From Pedococcus aerophilus (GTDB lineage Bacteria > Actinomycetota > Actinomycetes > Actinomycetales > Dermatophilaceae): DNA of 64,000 nucleotides. Position 1 is the first letter of the stretch. Each line of letters opens with the position of its first letter. This document shows, piece after piece, positions 25,974-33,814 of this stretch. Location: contig NZ_BAAARN010000001.1 in assembly GCF_039532215.1 (NCBI RefSeq), forward strand, positions 1,969,942 through 2,033,941, read 5' to 3'. The notes beneath the pieces were generated by a model that did no database searches, had not been told where the DNA came from, and saw only the letters and a list, made by a program, of their open reading frames with translations. Both the position numbers and the translations under genes were made by a program.

Positions 25974-27515
25974 TCAGTGGAGTGCGGGGCCCGTCGCCAC
26001 CGGGTGGGACGGGAGCTGGCGGGCGACCACCGCCGCCACGAGCATCAGCACGACCAGCGCCCCGAGCGCCACCTCCATCGCGGGACGGAACATCTCGACC
26101 GGGACCGACGACGCGTGGGCGTCGACGACCGAGAAGAACACCGAGCCCAGCACCGCGACCCCGATGGCACCCGACAGCTGACCTGTCGTGCTGAACAGTC
26201 CGGACGCCGAACCCGCCTTGGCCACCGGCACCTCGGCCAGGGTGAACACCCCGATCGGGGAGACCATCAGCCCGAACCCGGCCCCCGACACGATGAACCC
26301 GGGGACGAACGCCCAGACCGACGTCGAGGCGTCTGCGCCGTGCACGGCAGCGGCGATGAACACCGCACCCACGGCCCACGTGAGCGCACCGATCTGCAGC
26401 ACCCGTCGGCCGATCCGCGGAGCGAGCACGGCGACCCCGACGCCGGCGAACACCGTCGTCGTCAGCGCGAACGGCACACCGGCCAGCCCGGCGTGGAGCA
26501 CCGACCAGCCGAGACCTGCCTGCAGGTAGATCGTCTGGCACAGGAAGTACGAGCTCATCGCCATGAACAGCAACGAGTTCATCGCCGACCCGGCACCGAA
26601 CCCGCGACCGCGGTAGAGGCTGAGGGCGACCAGCGGCTCACGACCCGTGCGCTCGGCGCGCACCTGTGAGCGGGCGAACAGCGCGAGCACCACCACACCG
26701 ACGGCCATGGCGGCATACACCCAGGCGGGCCAACCCAGCTCGCGTCCCATGGTGAGCGGGTAGAGGACGGCGAGCAGGCCGACCGCGAGCACCGTCACAC
26801 CGCGGGCGTCGATGCGCGGGCGTTGCGCTGCAACAGATTCCGGCACCCAGCGAAGGGCGGCAACGATGGCGAGCACGCCGAAGGGGACGTTGACGAGGAA
26901 GATGGAGCGCCATCCCAGACCACCGAGGTCGGCCTCGGTCAGCACGGCACCGATGACCGGTCCGAGCACCGCGGACAGACCCGCGAGACCGGTGAACATG
27001 CCCATCGCCTTCGCCCGTTCGTGCGGCGCGTACATCACCTGCAGGCTGGACAGCACCTGCGGGATCATCGCTGCCGCGGTGAGTCCCTGCAGGGCACGGA
27101 ACCCGACGAGCGCCTCGGCGTTCGGGGCGAAGCCGCACGCCGCCGACATCAGCGTGAACCCCACGAGCCCGGCGACGAAGACGCGCTTGCGCCCCCACAG
27201 GTCCCCGAGGCGCGACCCGGTGATGAGCCCGACCGCGAAGGCGAGGGGGTAGGCCGCGACCATCCACTGCAGCTGGGCGGCACTCGCTGAGAGTCCGCTC
27301 TCGATCGTCGGGAGCGCGACGTTGACGATCGTCGTGTCGAGCAGCTCCATCGTCGAGGCGAGGAACAGGCTGAGCAGCGCGATGGTGCGGGCCCTGCCCA
27401 CGGGCAGCGGCCCGCGGGCGACGGCCTCCTCGGCGACGGGTGCAGCGGGTACGCCGGTGGTGGCGGGTGGGGCGTCCAGCGTGCTCTCCAGCGGAGCGGC
27501 GGCTGTGGCGGTCAT
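25974..27515 (-). CDS. MFS drug exporter (DHA2 / EmrB-QacA type)
   Basis: The 513-residue protein has about 14 helices with MELLDTTIVNVALPTIE (helix 1 motif D1), GSRLGDLWGRKRVFVAG (motif A) and GPVIGAVLTEADLGGLGWRSIFLVNVPFG (motif C). The N-terminal 40 residues are Ala/Pro-rich. ATG (27515) follows TGAGGAGAGAACCC. It is divergent from a WYL-type regulator 117 bases away, which probably controls it. The exported substrate is unknown. Confidence 0.9.
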   Translation of the reverse strand: MTATAAAPLESTLDAPPATTGVPAAPVAEEAVARGPLPVGRARTIALLSLFLASTMELLDTTIVNVALPTIESGLSASAAQLQWMVAAYPLAFAVGLITGSRLGDLWGRKRVFVAGLVGFTLMSAACGFAPNAEALVGFRALQGLTAAAMIPQVLSSLQVMYAPHERAKAMGMFTGLAGLSAVLGPVIGAVLTEADLGGLGWRSIFLVNVPFGVLAIVAALRWVPESVAAQRPRIDARGVTVLAVGLLAVLYPLTMGRELGWPAWVYAAMAVGVVVLALFARSQVRAERTGREPLVALSLYRGRGFGAGSAMNSLLFMAMSSYFLCQTIYLQAGLGWSVLHAGLAGVPFALTTTVFAGVGVAVLAPRIGRRVLQIGALTWAVGAVFIAAAVHGADASTSVWAFVPGFIVSGAGFGLMVSPIGVFTLAEVPVAKAGSASGLFSTTGQLSGAIGVAVLGSVFFSVVDAHASSVPVEMFRPAMEVALGALVVLMLVAAVVARQLPSHPVATGPALH

Positions 27516-27632
27516 GGGTTCTCTCCTCAAGGGTTCGGGTGACGATGGGCGCCGTGACGATCGGTGCTTCGAAAACCACGTTAGGGAGACTTCCGGCCAC
27601 TTCCTGTCCGCTTGGTCGGGCATGCTGGATCC

Positions 27633-28607
27633 ATGGCCAACACCAGCTCCCGCACCCTGCGCCTGCTCTCGCTGCTCCAGACGCACCGCTTCTGGTCGGG
27701 CCCCGAGCTCGCGAACCGACTCGAGGTCTCCGAGCGCACGCTGCGCCGCGACGTCGAGCGCCTGCGCGAGCTCGGGTACCCCGTGGACTCCTCGCGGGGG
27801 ACCGAGGGCGGCTACCAGCTCGGTGCCGGCGCGACGATGCCGCCGCTCACCGTCGAGGAGGACGAGGCCATCGCCATGGTCGTCGCCCTCAACGGCGCCG
27901 CCCAGCTCACGGCCGGACCGCTGGCCGAGGCCTCGGTCAGCGCCCTGTCGAAGGTCGTCCAGGTGCTGCCACCGAAGCTGCGCCGCCGGGCGGAGGCTCT
28001 GCGGGCGGTCACCGACGACTCCCCGTTCGCCGAGGCGCCGACCGTCCACGCGGACGTCCTGGCGACGATGGGCCAGGCCACGCGCGACGCCGAGCGCGTC
28101 CGGTTCAGCTACCTCGCGCGGGGCGGTGCCAGCGCCGGGGAGCAGGTCCGGCGCCACGTCGAGCCGCACCGCCTCGTGACCGTCGGCCGCCGGTGGTACC
28201 TGCTGGCCTACGACCTCGACAGGCAGGACTGGCGCTCGTTCCGGCTCGACCGCCTGAGCGAGCCGATGGGCACGCGCAGCAGGTTCCGACCGCGCGAGGT
28301 CCCCGGTGGCGACGCCGCGGCATACGTCCGAAAGGGCCTGTCCCGCACTGAGATCGGCACCTCGCTGCGCGTCCTGGTCCACGCGCCCAAGGACGAGGTC
28401 GAGGAGCAGATCTCGCGCTGGGCGACCGTCACCGCGGTCGACACCCGCACCTGCCGGGTCGAGATGGACGGCCGGCAGGCCCGCTGGGCGGCGTTCGGGC
28501 TCGGGGTGCTGGAGGCCCCGTTCACCGTCGAGGAGGCTCCGGCCGAGGTCATCGAGCTGCTCGGACGGTGGGGCGAACGGTTCAGCGCCGCCGCAGCCGG
28601 CCGCTGA
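27633..28607 (+). CDS. WYL-domain transcriptional regulator (DeoR-type HTH)
   Basis: The 324-residue protein has an N-terminal HTH_11 (RLLSLLQTHRFWSGPELANRLEVSERTLRRDVERLRELGYPVDSSRGTEGGYQL), a WYL domain (VRFSYLARGG...RHVEPHRLVTVGRRWYLLAYDLDRQDWRSFRLDRL) and a C-terminal WCX-like domain (GLGVLEAPFTVEEAP). WYL domains bind nucleotides or other small ligands. CATGCT is six bases before the ATG (27633), so leaderless translation is likely. Its position suggests it regulates the divergent exporter. Confidence 0.92.
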   Translation: MANTSSRTLRLLSLLQTHRFWSGPELANRLEVSERTLRRDVERLRELGYPVDSSRGTEGGYQLGAGATMPPLTVEEDEAIAMVVALNGAAQLTAGPLAEASVSALSKVVQVLPPKLRRRAEALRAVTDDSPFAEAPTVHADVLATMGQATRDAERVRFSYLARGGASAGEQVRRHVEPHRLVTVGRRWYLLAYDLDRQDWRSFRLDRLSEPMGTRSRFRPREVPGGDAAAYVRKGLSRTEIGTSLRVLVHAPKDEVEEQISRWATVTAVDTRTCRVEMDGRQARWAAFGLGVLEAPFTVEEAPAEVIELLGRWGERFSAAAAGR

Positions 28608-28632
28608 CACCGGCCGGTGCCACACTCGGGGC

Positions 28633-29088
28633 ATGACGACGACGTGGCAGCTGACGGTGGACTGTGCGAGTCCGGAGCGACTCGTGGAGTTCTGGTGCGA
28701 GGCAGTGGGCTACGTCCCGGAGCCGGCCCCGGACGGGTGGTCGAGCTGGCTGGAGTACTGGCGCTCTGCAGGCATCCCCGACGAGGACCTCGTGGGCGCG
28801 GAGCACGGCAGCGGCGCGATCGTCGACCCCGAGGGGGTCCTCCCCCGGATCTGGTTCCAGGAGGTGCCCGAGGGCAAGACGGTGAAGAACCGCCTGCACC
28901 TCGACCTGCGCCACACGCCCGGTCGTGACCAGATGCCGTATGCAGCGCGGCGCGCGAGCCTCGAGGCGGAGGTCGAGCGGCTGGTCGCCCTCGGGGCGGC
29001 GGTCGCCCACGTCAATGCGCCGGTGGGCGCCGACTACTTCGCCGTGACGTTGCGCGACCCCGAGGGCAACGAGTTCTGCATCGTCTGA
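28633..29088 (+). CDS. VOC-family protein
   Basis: The 151-residue protein has LTVDCASPERLVEFWCEAVGY, KNRLHLDLRHTP and TLRDPEGNEFCIV, the VOC blocks, with a central insertion (SWLEYWRSAGIPDEDLVGAEHGSG). CACACT (28621-28626) is six bases before the ATG. It follows the WYL gene by 25 bases but likely has its own leaderless promoter. Substrate unknown; it resembles the gene at 5693-6097. Confidence 0.82.
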   Translation: MTTTWQLTVDCASPERLVEFWCEAVGYVPEPAPDGWSSWLEYWRSAGIPDEDLVGAEHGSGAIVDPEGVLPRIWFQEVPEGKTVKNRLHLDLRHTPGRDQMPYAARRASLEAEVERLVALGAAVAHVNAPVGADYFAVTLRDPEGNEFCIV

Positions 29089-29144
29089 GGGCCGACCCGG
29101 CCGACAGCACTCAGCGCACGCACGGCGAAGCAGCCGGCGCCACG

Positions 29145-29270
29145 TCAGCGCCGCGGCGCAGAGCGGCGCTCGCGGATCTTCTTCTTGGCCAGCGGCAGGC
29201 CGACGACGGCCAGCAGCTTCCAGACGAACCATCCGAGGATGGTGAACAGGTTGCGCTTGGGGCGGCTCAT
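29145..29270 (-). CDS. Very small basic membrane protein
   Basis: A 41-residue ORF starts at ATG (29270) with GAGAGGA about nine bases upstream. It has a basic N terminus, one hydrophobic helix (LFTILGWFVWKLLAVVGLPLA) and a very basic C terminus (KKKIRERRSAPRR). It sits downstream of the CsbD gene beyond a terminator. Codon bias and ribosome binding site support it, but it is too short for family assignment. Confidence 0.55.
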   Translation of the reverse strand: MSRPKRNLFTILGWFVWKLLAVVGLPLAKKKIRERRSAPRR

Positions 29271-29304
29271 GGCGGTGTCCTCTCGAGTGGGGGTGGCATG
29301 ACGA

Positions 29305-29337
29305 CGGCCTGCCCACGTCCGTGACGTCGGCAGGCCG
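29305..29337 (-). terminator. Terminator downstream of csbD-like gene
   Basis: CGGCCTGCC (29305-29313) and GGCAGGCCG (29329-29337) form a perfect 9-bp stem right after the stop codon. Confidence 0.65.
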
Positions 29338-29345
29338 CAGGGAGG

Positions 29346-29519
29346 TCAGCCCTTGAACGTGTCCTTCACGTCCTCGCCGGTCTTCTTGACCTTGGCCTCG
29401 GCCTGGTCGGCGCGACCCTCGGACTCGAGGCGCTCGTTGTTGGTGGCGTCACCGATGGCCTCCTTGGCCTTGCCGGTGAGGTCCTGGGCGGCGTTCTTGG
29501 CCTTATCTGCGATTCCCAT
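29346..29519 (-). CDS. CsbD family stress protein
   Basis: The 57-residue hydrophilic protein matches the CsbD pattern: GIADKAKNAAQDLTGKAKEAIGDATNNERLESEGRADQAEAKVKK. In other bacteria CsbD genes are under general stress sigma factors; the protein is a small helical bundle of unknown activity. It begins 125 bases after the end of the Asp23 operon on the same strand. Confidence 0.9.
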   Translation of the reverse strand: MGIADKAKNAAQDLTGKAKEAIGDATNNERLESEGRADQAEAKVKKTGEDVKDTFKG

Positions 29520-29644
29520 GAGGGTCCCTCTCTCTTCGACGGTGGTGCTTCGATCGTCCTGCCCCGGGAACGGGCCAGGAGGCTCTGATGGGTGGAACGG
29601 CTGTGCTGGGTGGTCCGGCCGTGCTGGCCAGGGCCTTGCCCAGC

Positions 29645-30211
29645 TCAACGGAGGCGGCGCGCAGCGCGTTCCGGTCGGGCGACCTTCACGCGGTACCGAG
29701 CGGGGACCGCCCCGCCGGTGGCGCGGTCGAGCTGCTGCCCGACGTCTGCGATCGCCGAGCGCACGTGACCGAGGTCGGCCCGCGAGTCGACCGTCGCCGT
29801 GACCTCGAGGGCCCCCGAGCCCTTGCCCCCGAGGGCAGATCCCTTGGCCGAGCGGACGGACGGCGCCTCGGCCAGCTGGTCCGCGGCGGCTGACGCGAGG
29901 GCGTCGAGGTCGATGCGCAGACGGCCCTCGGGGCCGGAGCCGGGCAGGGGGTGGGTGGCGAACTTGCGGGACGGTGCGTGCGCACCGAACCAGCGCAGGG
30001 CCACCAGCACGAGCAGGATCGCGGCTGCCCCGAGCGCCCACGGCCACCAGGCCTGGTCGGGCAGGTCCTGCGCCCACGGCGCGTCGACCGTCGACGGGAA
30101 CTGGGCCACGAGGTCGAGCTGCCACACCACGGCGCAGACTCCGAGGACGACGAGGACGAGTCCGACGAGGAGGGCGACCAGACGGTCGACGGTGACGGCG
30201 AGGCGGGTCAT
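29645..30211 (-). CDS. AmaP-like membrane anchor of Asp23 proteins
   Basis: The 188-residue protein has two N-terminal helices (RLVALLVGLVLVVLGVCAVVW; WWPWALGAAAILLVLVALRW) then an Asp23-like alpha/beta domain (RLRIDLDALASAAADQLAEAPSVRSAKGSALGGKGSGALEVTATVDSRAD). This is the layout of AmaP, which holds Asp23 at the membrane. ATG (30211) overlaps the stop of the upstream gene (ATGA). It is the last gene of the Asp23 operon before csbD. Confidence 0.75.
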   Translation of the reverse strand: MTRLAVTVDRLVALLVGLVLVVLGVCAVVWQLDLVAQFPSTVDAPWAQDLPDQAWWPWALGAAAILLVLVALRWFGAHAPSRKFATHPLPGSGPEGRLRIDLDALASAAADQLAEAPSVRSAKGSALGGKGSGALEVTATVDSRADLGHVRSAIADVGQQLDRATGGAVPARYRVKVARPERAARRLR

Positions 30212-30804
30212 GAGACACCTCCGGTGGTCGAGGCCTTGACGGACACGGACGGGGTGGGCGACAGCTCGGCGAGCGCGCGCTCCACCTGGGAGCGGACGTC
30301 GGCGGCAACGGGCTTGACGTCCTCGGCGGTCGTGGTGACCGTGACGCGGACCCCGCGACGGGTCGCGGTGGCGCGGGCGTCCAGGACGCCGTCGGCCGTG
30401 GTGGCGGCCGTCTGCGCGAGTCGCGCCGTGTCGGACCGGTCGACCCAGATGGCACCGCTGGTGCCGAGCTCGATGTCGGGACGGGGCCGCGGTCGCAGGG
30501 CGGTCAGGACGACCCAGAGCCCCACGAGGGTGACGACCACGCCGGCCGGCACCATCCACGACTGCGGCTGCAGTCCGTCCACGGAACGCAGAGCCGAGGA
30601 CGTCCACGGGTCTCCACTGACGGCTCCGGTGATCACGAGCACGTCGCGCACCAGCACCGCAGCGAGCACGAGCAGCAGGAGCGCCAAGAGGATCGCGACC
30701 CGTGCTGCGGGTGGGGCACCCGTGGGACGCAACGGGACACGGGGTGCCACGTGCTGCGGGTCTCCGGGCGCCGACGACGCGGCACCCTGCCATTCCTGGC
30801 TCAT
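30208..30804 (-). CDS. DUF6286-type membrane protein in Asp23 operon
   Basis: The 198-residue protein has a Pro/Ala-rich N terminus, two helices (ARVAILLALLLLVLAAVLVRDVLVI; WMVPAGVVVTLVGLWVVLTAL), an RPRPRPDIELG segment and an Asp23-like C-terminal domain (IWVDRSDTARLAQTAATTADGVLDARATATRRGVRVTVTTTAEDV). It appears to be a second membrane-anchored Asp23-like protein next to the AmaP-like one. Its start overlaps the Asp23 stop, so the operon is tightly coupled. Confidence 0.7.
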   Translation of the reverse strand: MSQEWQGAASSAPGDPQHVAPRVPLRPTGAPPAARVAILLALLLLVLAAVLVRDVLVITGAVSGDPWTSSALRSVDGLQPQSWMVPAGVVVTLVGLWVVLTALRPRPRPDIELGTSGAIWVDRSDTARLAQTAATTADGVLDARATATRRGVRVTVTTTAEDVKPVAADVRSQVERALAELSPTPSVSVKASTTGGVS

Positions 30805-31223
30805 ACGACCCTCCTCGAGGGGGTCCCCGCACTGGCGGGGAGGATCTGGTTGATGGTCACGTCGACGGCATCGACGGTCAGGCCCAGCAGGTTGGCGAGG
30901 GCGGACCGCACCGACTCGCGGACCGCCTGCGCGGCAGGGGCCAGCGGCGTCGGCCAGACCACGGCCAGCTCGACGGCGGCCCGCACCCTGTCGCCCGCCC
31001 GGTCGGCGTCGACGCGGGGCAGGTCCCGGTGGGTCACGACGTCCAGGCCGCTGGAGTGGCGCACGACCCCGTCGACCGACAGGGCCGCCTGCTCGGCGAC
31101 GTGCACGACGACAGCGTCCTTGAGCTCCAGGGTGCCCCGCTCCTCGGGGGCACGCTGTGCGCCGTCAGCGGCAACGGCACCCGCGGTGGAGGTCGCTGCT
31201 GCCGTCGTGGTCGGGTCAGCCAC
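30801..31223 (-). CDS. Asp23/Gls24 family envelope stress protein
   Basis: The 140-residue protein shows the Asp23/Gls24 pattern: ELKDAVVVHVAEQAALSVDGVVRHSSGLDV, RVRAAVELAVVWPTPLAPAAQAVRESVRSAL and VDAVDVTINQIL. The first 28 residues are Ala/Thr-rich. GTG (31223) overlaps the preceding small-protein gene. Asp23 proteins coat the inner membrane surface and respond to envelope or alkaline stress. Confidence 0.85.
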   Translation of the reverse strand: MADPTTTAAATSTAGAVAADGAQRAPEERGTLELKDAVVVHVAEQAALSVDGVVRHSSGLDVVTHRDLPRVDADRAGDRVRAAVELAVVWPTPLAPAAQAVRESVRSALANLLGLTVDAVDVTINQILPASAGTPSRRVV

Positions 31224-31395
31224 GGCCGCGACCGCGGAAGAGGCCGCTCAGGTCGAGCTCGCCGTCGCGCTGTCCACCGAGGAGGAAGCCGACGATGCCC
31301 AGCACGAGGGCGACGAGGAAGCCGGTGAAGCCGCCGGCTGCGGCAGCGACGCCGAGCAGCAGGCCGGCGAGAAGGCCGATGGTGGAGGTGGTCAT
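31216..31395 (-). CDS. Small membrane protein (DUF2273-like) of the Asp23 operon
   Basis: The 59-residue protein starts at ATG (31395) and is mostly hydrophobic and Gly-rich (IGLLAGLLLGVAAAAGGFTGFLVALVLGIVGFLLGG), enough for two short helices, ending in a basic Gly/Arg tail (LFRGRGRG). Small DUF2273 proteins accompany Asp23 in other Gram-positives. It overlaps the Asp23 start by eight bases. Confidence 0.7.
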   Translation of the reverse strand: MTTSTIGLLAGLLLGVAAAAGGFTGFLVALVLGIVGFLLGGQRDGELDLSGLFRGRGRG

Positions 31396-31489
31396 GGTGC
31401 TCTCCTAGGTGGTGGTGCGGTCGGCGGTGCCGACGCGGCATACGTGGTGTGTGGAGGTGTTCACGGGGTGCTGCACGAGCGCAGGAGCG

Positions 31490-31783
31490 TCAGTGCACGC
31501 GGGTGGAGCGGCGCCGTCGGCGACCGGCGAGGTAGCGGTGACCGCGTCGGCGCCACCCCGCGAGGCGTCCCCGACGGGTCCGGCGCACCTGCACCGTCCC
31601 CGCCGGGGCACCGAGTCGCTCGGTCTCCCCCTGCAGCAGACCAAACTCCTCGTCGACGGCACTGAGGGCGTTCAGGAACGCCTCGGTGCTGCCGCCCAGG
31701 TCCGGGTGGTGCAGTCGGGCAGCACGCCTGCGTGCGGCCCGCCACTGCTCGCGGTCCCCGGTCCTGGTGCGGTCGGGAGTCAT
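31490..31783 (-). CDS. Small basic protein with J-domain-like HPD motif
   Basis: The 97-residue protein has WRAARRRAARLHHPDLGGSTEAFLNALSAVDEEFGLL. A basic helix, then H26-P27-D28 and a following helix, is the core of a DnaJ J-domain, which stimulates Hsp70 through HPD. The N-terminal helix is shorter than in a canonical J-domain, and the C-terminal 35 residues are very Arg-rich. ATG (31783) shares one base with the stop of the upstream gene, so it belongs to the Asp23 operon. The chaperone link is inferred from the motif alone. Confidence 0.6.
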   Translation of the reverse strand: MTPDRTRTGDREQWRAARRRAARLHHPDLGGSTEAFLNALSAVDEEFGLLQGETERLGAPAGTVQVRRTRRGRLAGWRRRGHRYLAGRRRRRSTRVH

Positions 31784-32079
31784 CAGGGGACGACGTCCTC
31801 GACCGTGACGTGCACCGGCGTGGTGACCAGTGCGGCCACCGCGGTGCGGACCTCGTCCGCGGTCTCGCGCACGGGCGAGCCGAAGGCGATGGTCAGGTGC
31901 ACCTCGGTGATGTCGGGCTGGACGCGGATGCCGGCGACGCGGCGACCCGGAAGGTAGGTCGCCGCCTCCCCGAACATCCCTGCGTGCAGGTCCGCCACCC
32001 CGGGGACGGCGAGCACCGCAGCAGCGATGGCGTCGACCGGGTCGCGGTCGTCGTCCTGGCCGTCCTCGTGGGTGGTCAC
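31783..32079 (-). CDS. Small Asp23-like protein
   Basis: The 98-residue protein has the Asp23-type half-domain AIAAAVLAVPGVADLHAGMFGEAATYLPGRRVAGIRVQPDITEVHLTIAFG, then VRETADEVRTAVAALVTTPVHVTVEDV. It has no membrane helix. ATG (32079) overlaps the stop of the first Asp23 gene (ATGA). It probably assembles with the other Asp23 paralogues. Confidence 0.65.
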   Translation of the reverse strand: MTTHEDGQDDDRDPVDAIAAAVLAVPGVADLHAGMFGEAATYLPGRRVAGIRVQPDITEVHLTIAFGSPVRETADEVRTAVAALVTTPVHVTVEDVVP

Positions 32080-32537
32080 TGCACGCGCGGCGAGGAGTCG
32101 GTCTCGTCCGCGGACGTCTCGTCGTCCTCGAGGTGCACGTCGTGGACGGTGATGTTGACCTCGGTCACCTCGAGCCCGGTCATCCGCTCGACGGCGGCGA
32201 TGACGTTGCGGCGGATGGCTCCGGCCAGGTCGGCGATGCCGACGCCGTACTGCGCGACGAGGTCGATGTCGATGGCGGCCTGCTTCTCGCCCACCTCGAC
32301 TCCGACACCCTGCGACTGGTTGGTGCGGCTGCCGGGGATGCGCTCGCGCAGCGCCCCGACGGCGCGGGCGGTGCCGCCGCCCAGGTCGTGGACCCCCGCG
32401 ACCTCGCGGGTGGCGATGCCGGCGATCTTGGAGACGACGACGTCGGCGATGACCGTCTTGCCCTGCGAGGTGGTGAGGGCGGACTCGGCGGGCTTCGACA
32501 CCGCGGAGGAGGTCTGGGTGGTCTGGCTGTCAGCCAT
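32076..32537 (-). CDS. Asp23/Gls24 family envelope stress protein (operon leader)
   Basis: The 153-residue protein is the clearest Asp23 here: GKTVIADVVVSKIAGIATREVAGVHDLGGGTARAVGAL, VGEKQAAIDIDLVAQYGVGIADLAGAIRRNVIAAVERMTGLEVTEVNITVHDVHLEDDE. It starts at ATG (32537) behind AAAGGAAAG and opens the leftward operon. The divergent region towards the sigma factor contains a consensus CRP-type site. Confidence 0.92.
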   Translation of the reverse strand: MADSQTTQTSSAVSKPAESALTTSQGKTVIADVVVSKIAGIATREVAGVHDLGGGTARAVGALRERIPGSRTNQSQGVGVEVGEKQAAIDIDLVAQYGVGIADLAGAIRRNVIAAVERMTGLEVTEVNITVHDVHLEDDETSADETDSSPRVQ

Positions 32538-32614
32538 GAGGCTTTCCTTTCGGTCGTTCGTGTCTGTCAGAGATGTAGTCGTGGCGACCGGCCGAAACCG
32601 CACGCCTACGGTCC

Positions 32615-32630
32615 TGTGACCCGCATCACA
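32615..32630. promoter_or_regulatory. CRP/GlxR-type site between Asp23 operon and ECF sigma gene
   Basis: TGTGA-CCCGCA-TCACA is a perfect match to the CRP consensus TGTGA-N6-TCACA. It lies 78 bases from the Asp23 ATG and 94 from the sigma GTG. Actinobacterial CRP homologues bind this sequence. Confidence 0.6.
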
Positions 32631-32723
32631 CTTGCGCTGATCCCCTTGCGCCCGCACGTCAAGGCCGTTCCACGCCCGGTTCTCCACGATGCCGATCCCC
32701 GGGGCGCGTGTGAGGATCGGGAC

Positions 32724-33302
32724 GTGAGCGACGGGGGGCGGGCGACGGTTGCGCCGAGCGACCGCACCGGCGACGCAGCGCTGGCCCGGGCTGCCGCCCT
32801 CGGCGACCGCGAGGCCTTCGAGGTCATCGTCCATCGCTACGGCCCCGCGCTCTACCGGTATGCAGCGCGCACGACGGGCGACGCAGGCGACGCGCAGGAC
32901 GTCGTGCAGGAAGCCTTCGTCGCAGCGTGGAAGGCCCTGGACCGCTTCGATGCCCGGTCCTCGCTCAAGACCTGGCTCTTCTCGATCGTGTCCCACAAGG
33001 TCGCCGACCGGAACCGGCGGTCGCGCGCGCTGCCCATCGACGACGCGCTCATGGAGGCCATCCCCACCGGCGGTGGCGACCCCTTCGCCGAGGCCACCCA
33101 CCAGGAGCTCGTCGACGCCCTGGACCACGCACTGCGCGAATTGCCCTATCGTCAGCGCGCCTGCTGGATCCTCGTCGAGATCGAGGGGATGAGCCAGGCC
33201 GAGGTGGCCGAGGCGCAGGGCATGACCCCGGACGCGGTGCGCGGCCACCTGTTCCGGGCCCGTCGCAACCTGAGCGAGAGGATGGCAAGGTGGAAGAGGT
33301 GA
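32724..33302 (+). CDS. ECF-type RNA polymerase sigma factor
   Basis: The 192-residue sigma factor has region 2 (EVIVHRYGPALYRYAARTTGDAGDAQDVVQEAFVAAWKALDRFDARSSLKTWLFSIVSHKVADRNRR) and region 4 (LRELPYRQRACWILVEIEGMSQAEVAEAQGMTPDAVRGHLFRARRNLSERM). GTG (32724) follows GAGGATCGGGAC. The next gene, an Asp23-like protein, starts 13 bases before this one ends, so it may act as its partner or target; no classical anti-sigma zinc motif is visible. It is divergent from the Asp23 operon and may drive it. Confidence 0.92.
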   Translation: MSDGGRATVAPSDRTGDAALARAAALGDREAFEVIVHRYGPALYRYAARTTGDAGDAQDVVQEAFVAAWKALDRFDARSSLKTWLFSIVSHKVADRNRRSRALPIDDALMEAIPTGGGDPFAEATHQELVDALDHALRELPYRQRACWILVEIEGMSQAEVAEAQGMTPDAVRGHLFRARRNLSERMARWKR

Positions 33303-33778
33303 CACCCGAGCCCGACGACCTCTCAGCAGGTTCCGAGATGCTCAGCCGCTCTGCCCGCGCGCTGCGCGAGTCCACCGACCCCGGGTGGGACCAGGCCAGC
33401 CAGCGGGTCCTGGCCGCCGTGCGCTCGGCCACGCGTCGCTCCTGGCCCGTCGACGCCACGTTCCCGTCCCCCGACGGCGACGACCGCCTGTCCATCAGCG
33501 ACCAGGTGGTCATCTCCCTGCTGCGCCGCGCGCTGGAGGCGGTCGCCTCGTGCGCCCCCAGCCGCATCACCCTCCAGCTCGAGGAGCACGAGTGCACCGG
33601 CGCCACGGTCTCGGTCGTCGCGGCCTACGGCACCGACCTGAGGGCGGCCGCAGCCGAGGTGCGTGACGTCGTTCTCGACACCCTGGAGGACGTCCTTGGC
33701 CCCCCCTCGTTCACCCAGCGCACGGCCATCGTCGACATCAGCGTCGACGACGTCACTCCCGGCGACCCCCGCCTCTGA
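33290..33778 (+). CDS. Asp23-like protein coupled to the ECF sigma factor
   Basis: The 162-residue protein begins at GTG (33290), inside the sigma gene, after GAGAGGATGGCAAG. Residues 70-160 follow the Asp23 pattern (ISDQVVISLLRRALEAV, ITLQLEEHECTGATVSVVAAYGTDLRAAAAEVRDVVLDTLEDVLG, IVDISVDDV). The first 60 residues (MLSRSARALREST...RVLAAVRSATRRSWPVD) are extra and could be a sigma-contact segment; that is a guess. It occupies the position normally taken by an anti-sigma factor gene. Confidence 0.7.
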   Translation: MEEVTPEPDDLSAGSEMLSRSARALRESTDPGWDQASQRVLAAVRSATRRSWPVDATFPSPDGDDRLSISDQVVISLLRRALEAVASCAPSRITLQLEEHECTGATVSVVAAYGTDLRAAAAEVRDVVLDTLEDVLGPPSFTQRTAIVDISVDDVTPGDPRL

Positions 33779-33814
33779 CACCGTCTGCGGCCCCTGACCT
33801 GACAGGGTTGGGTC

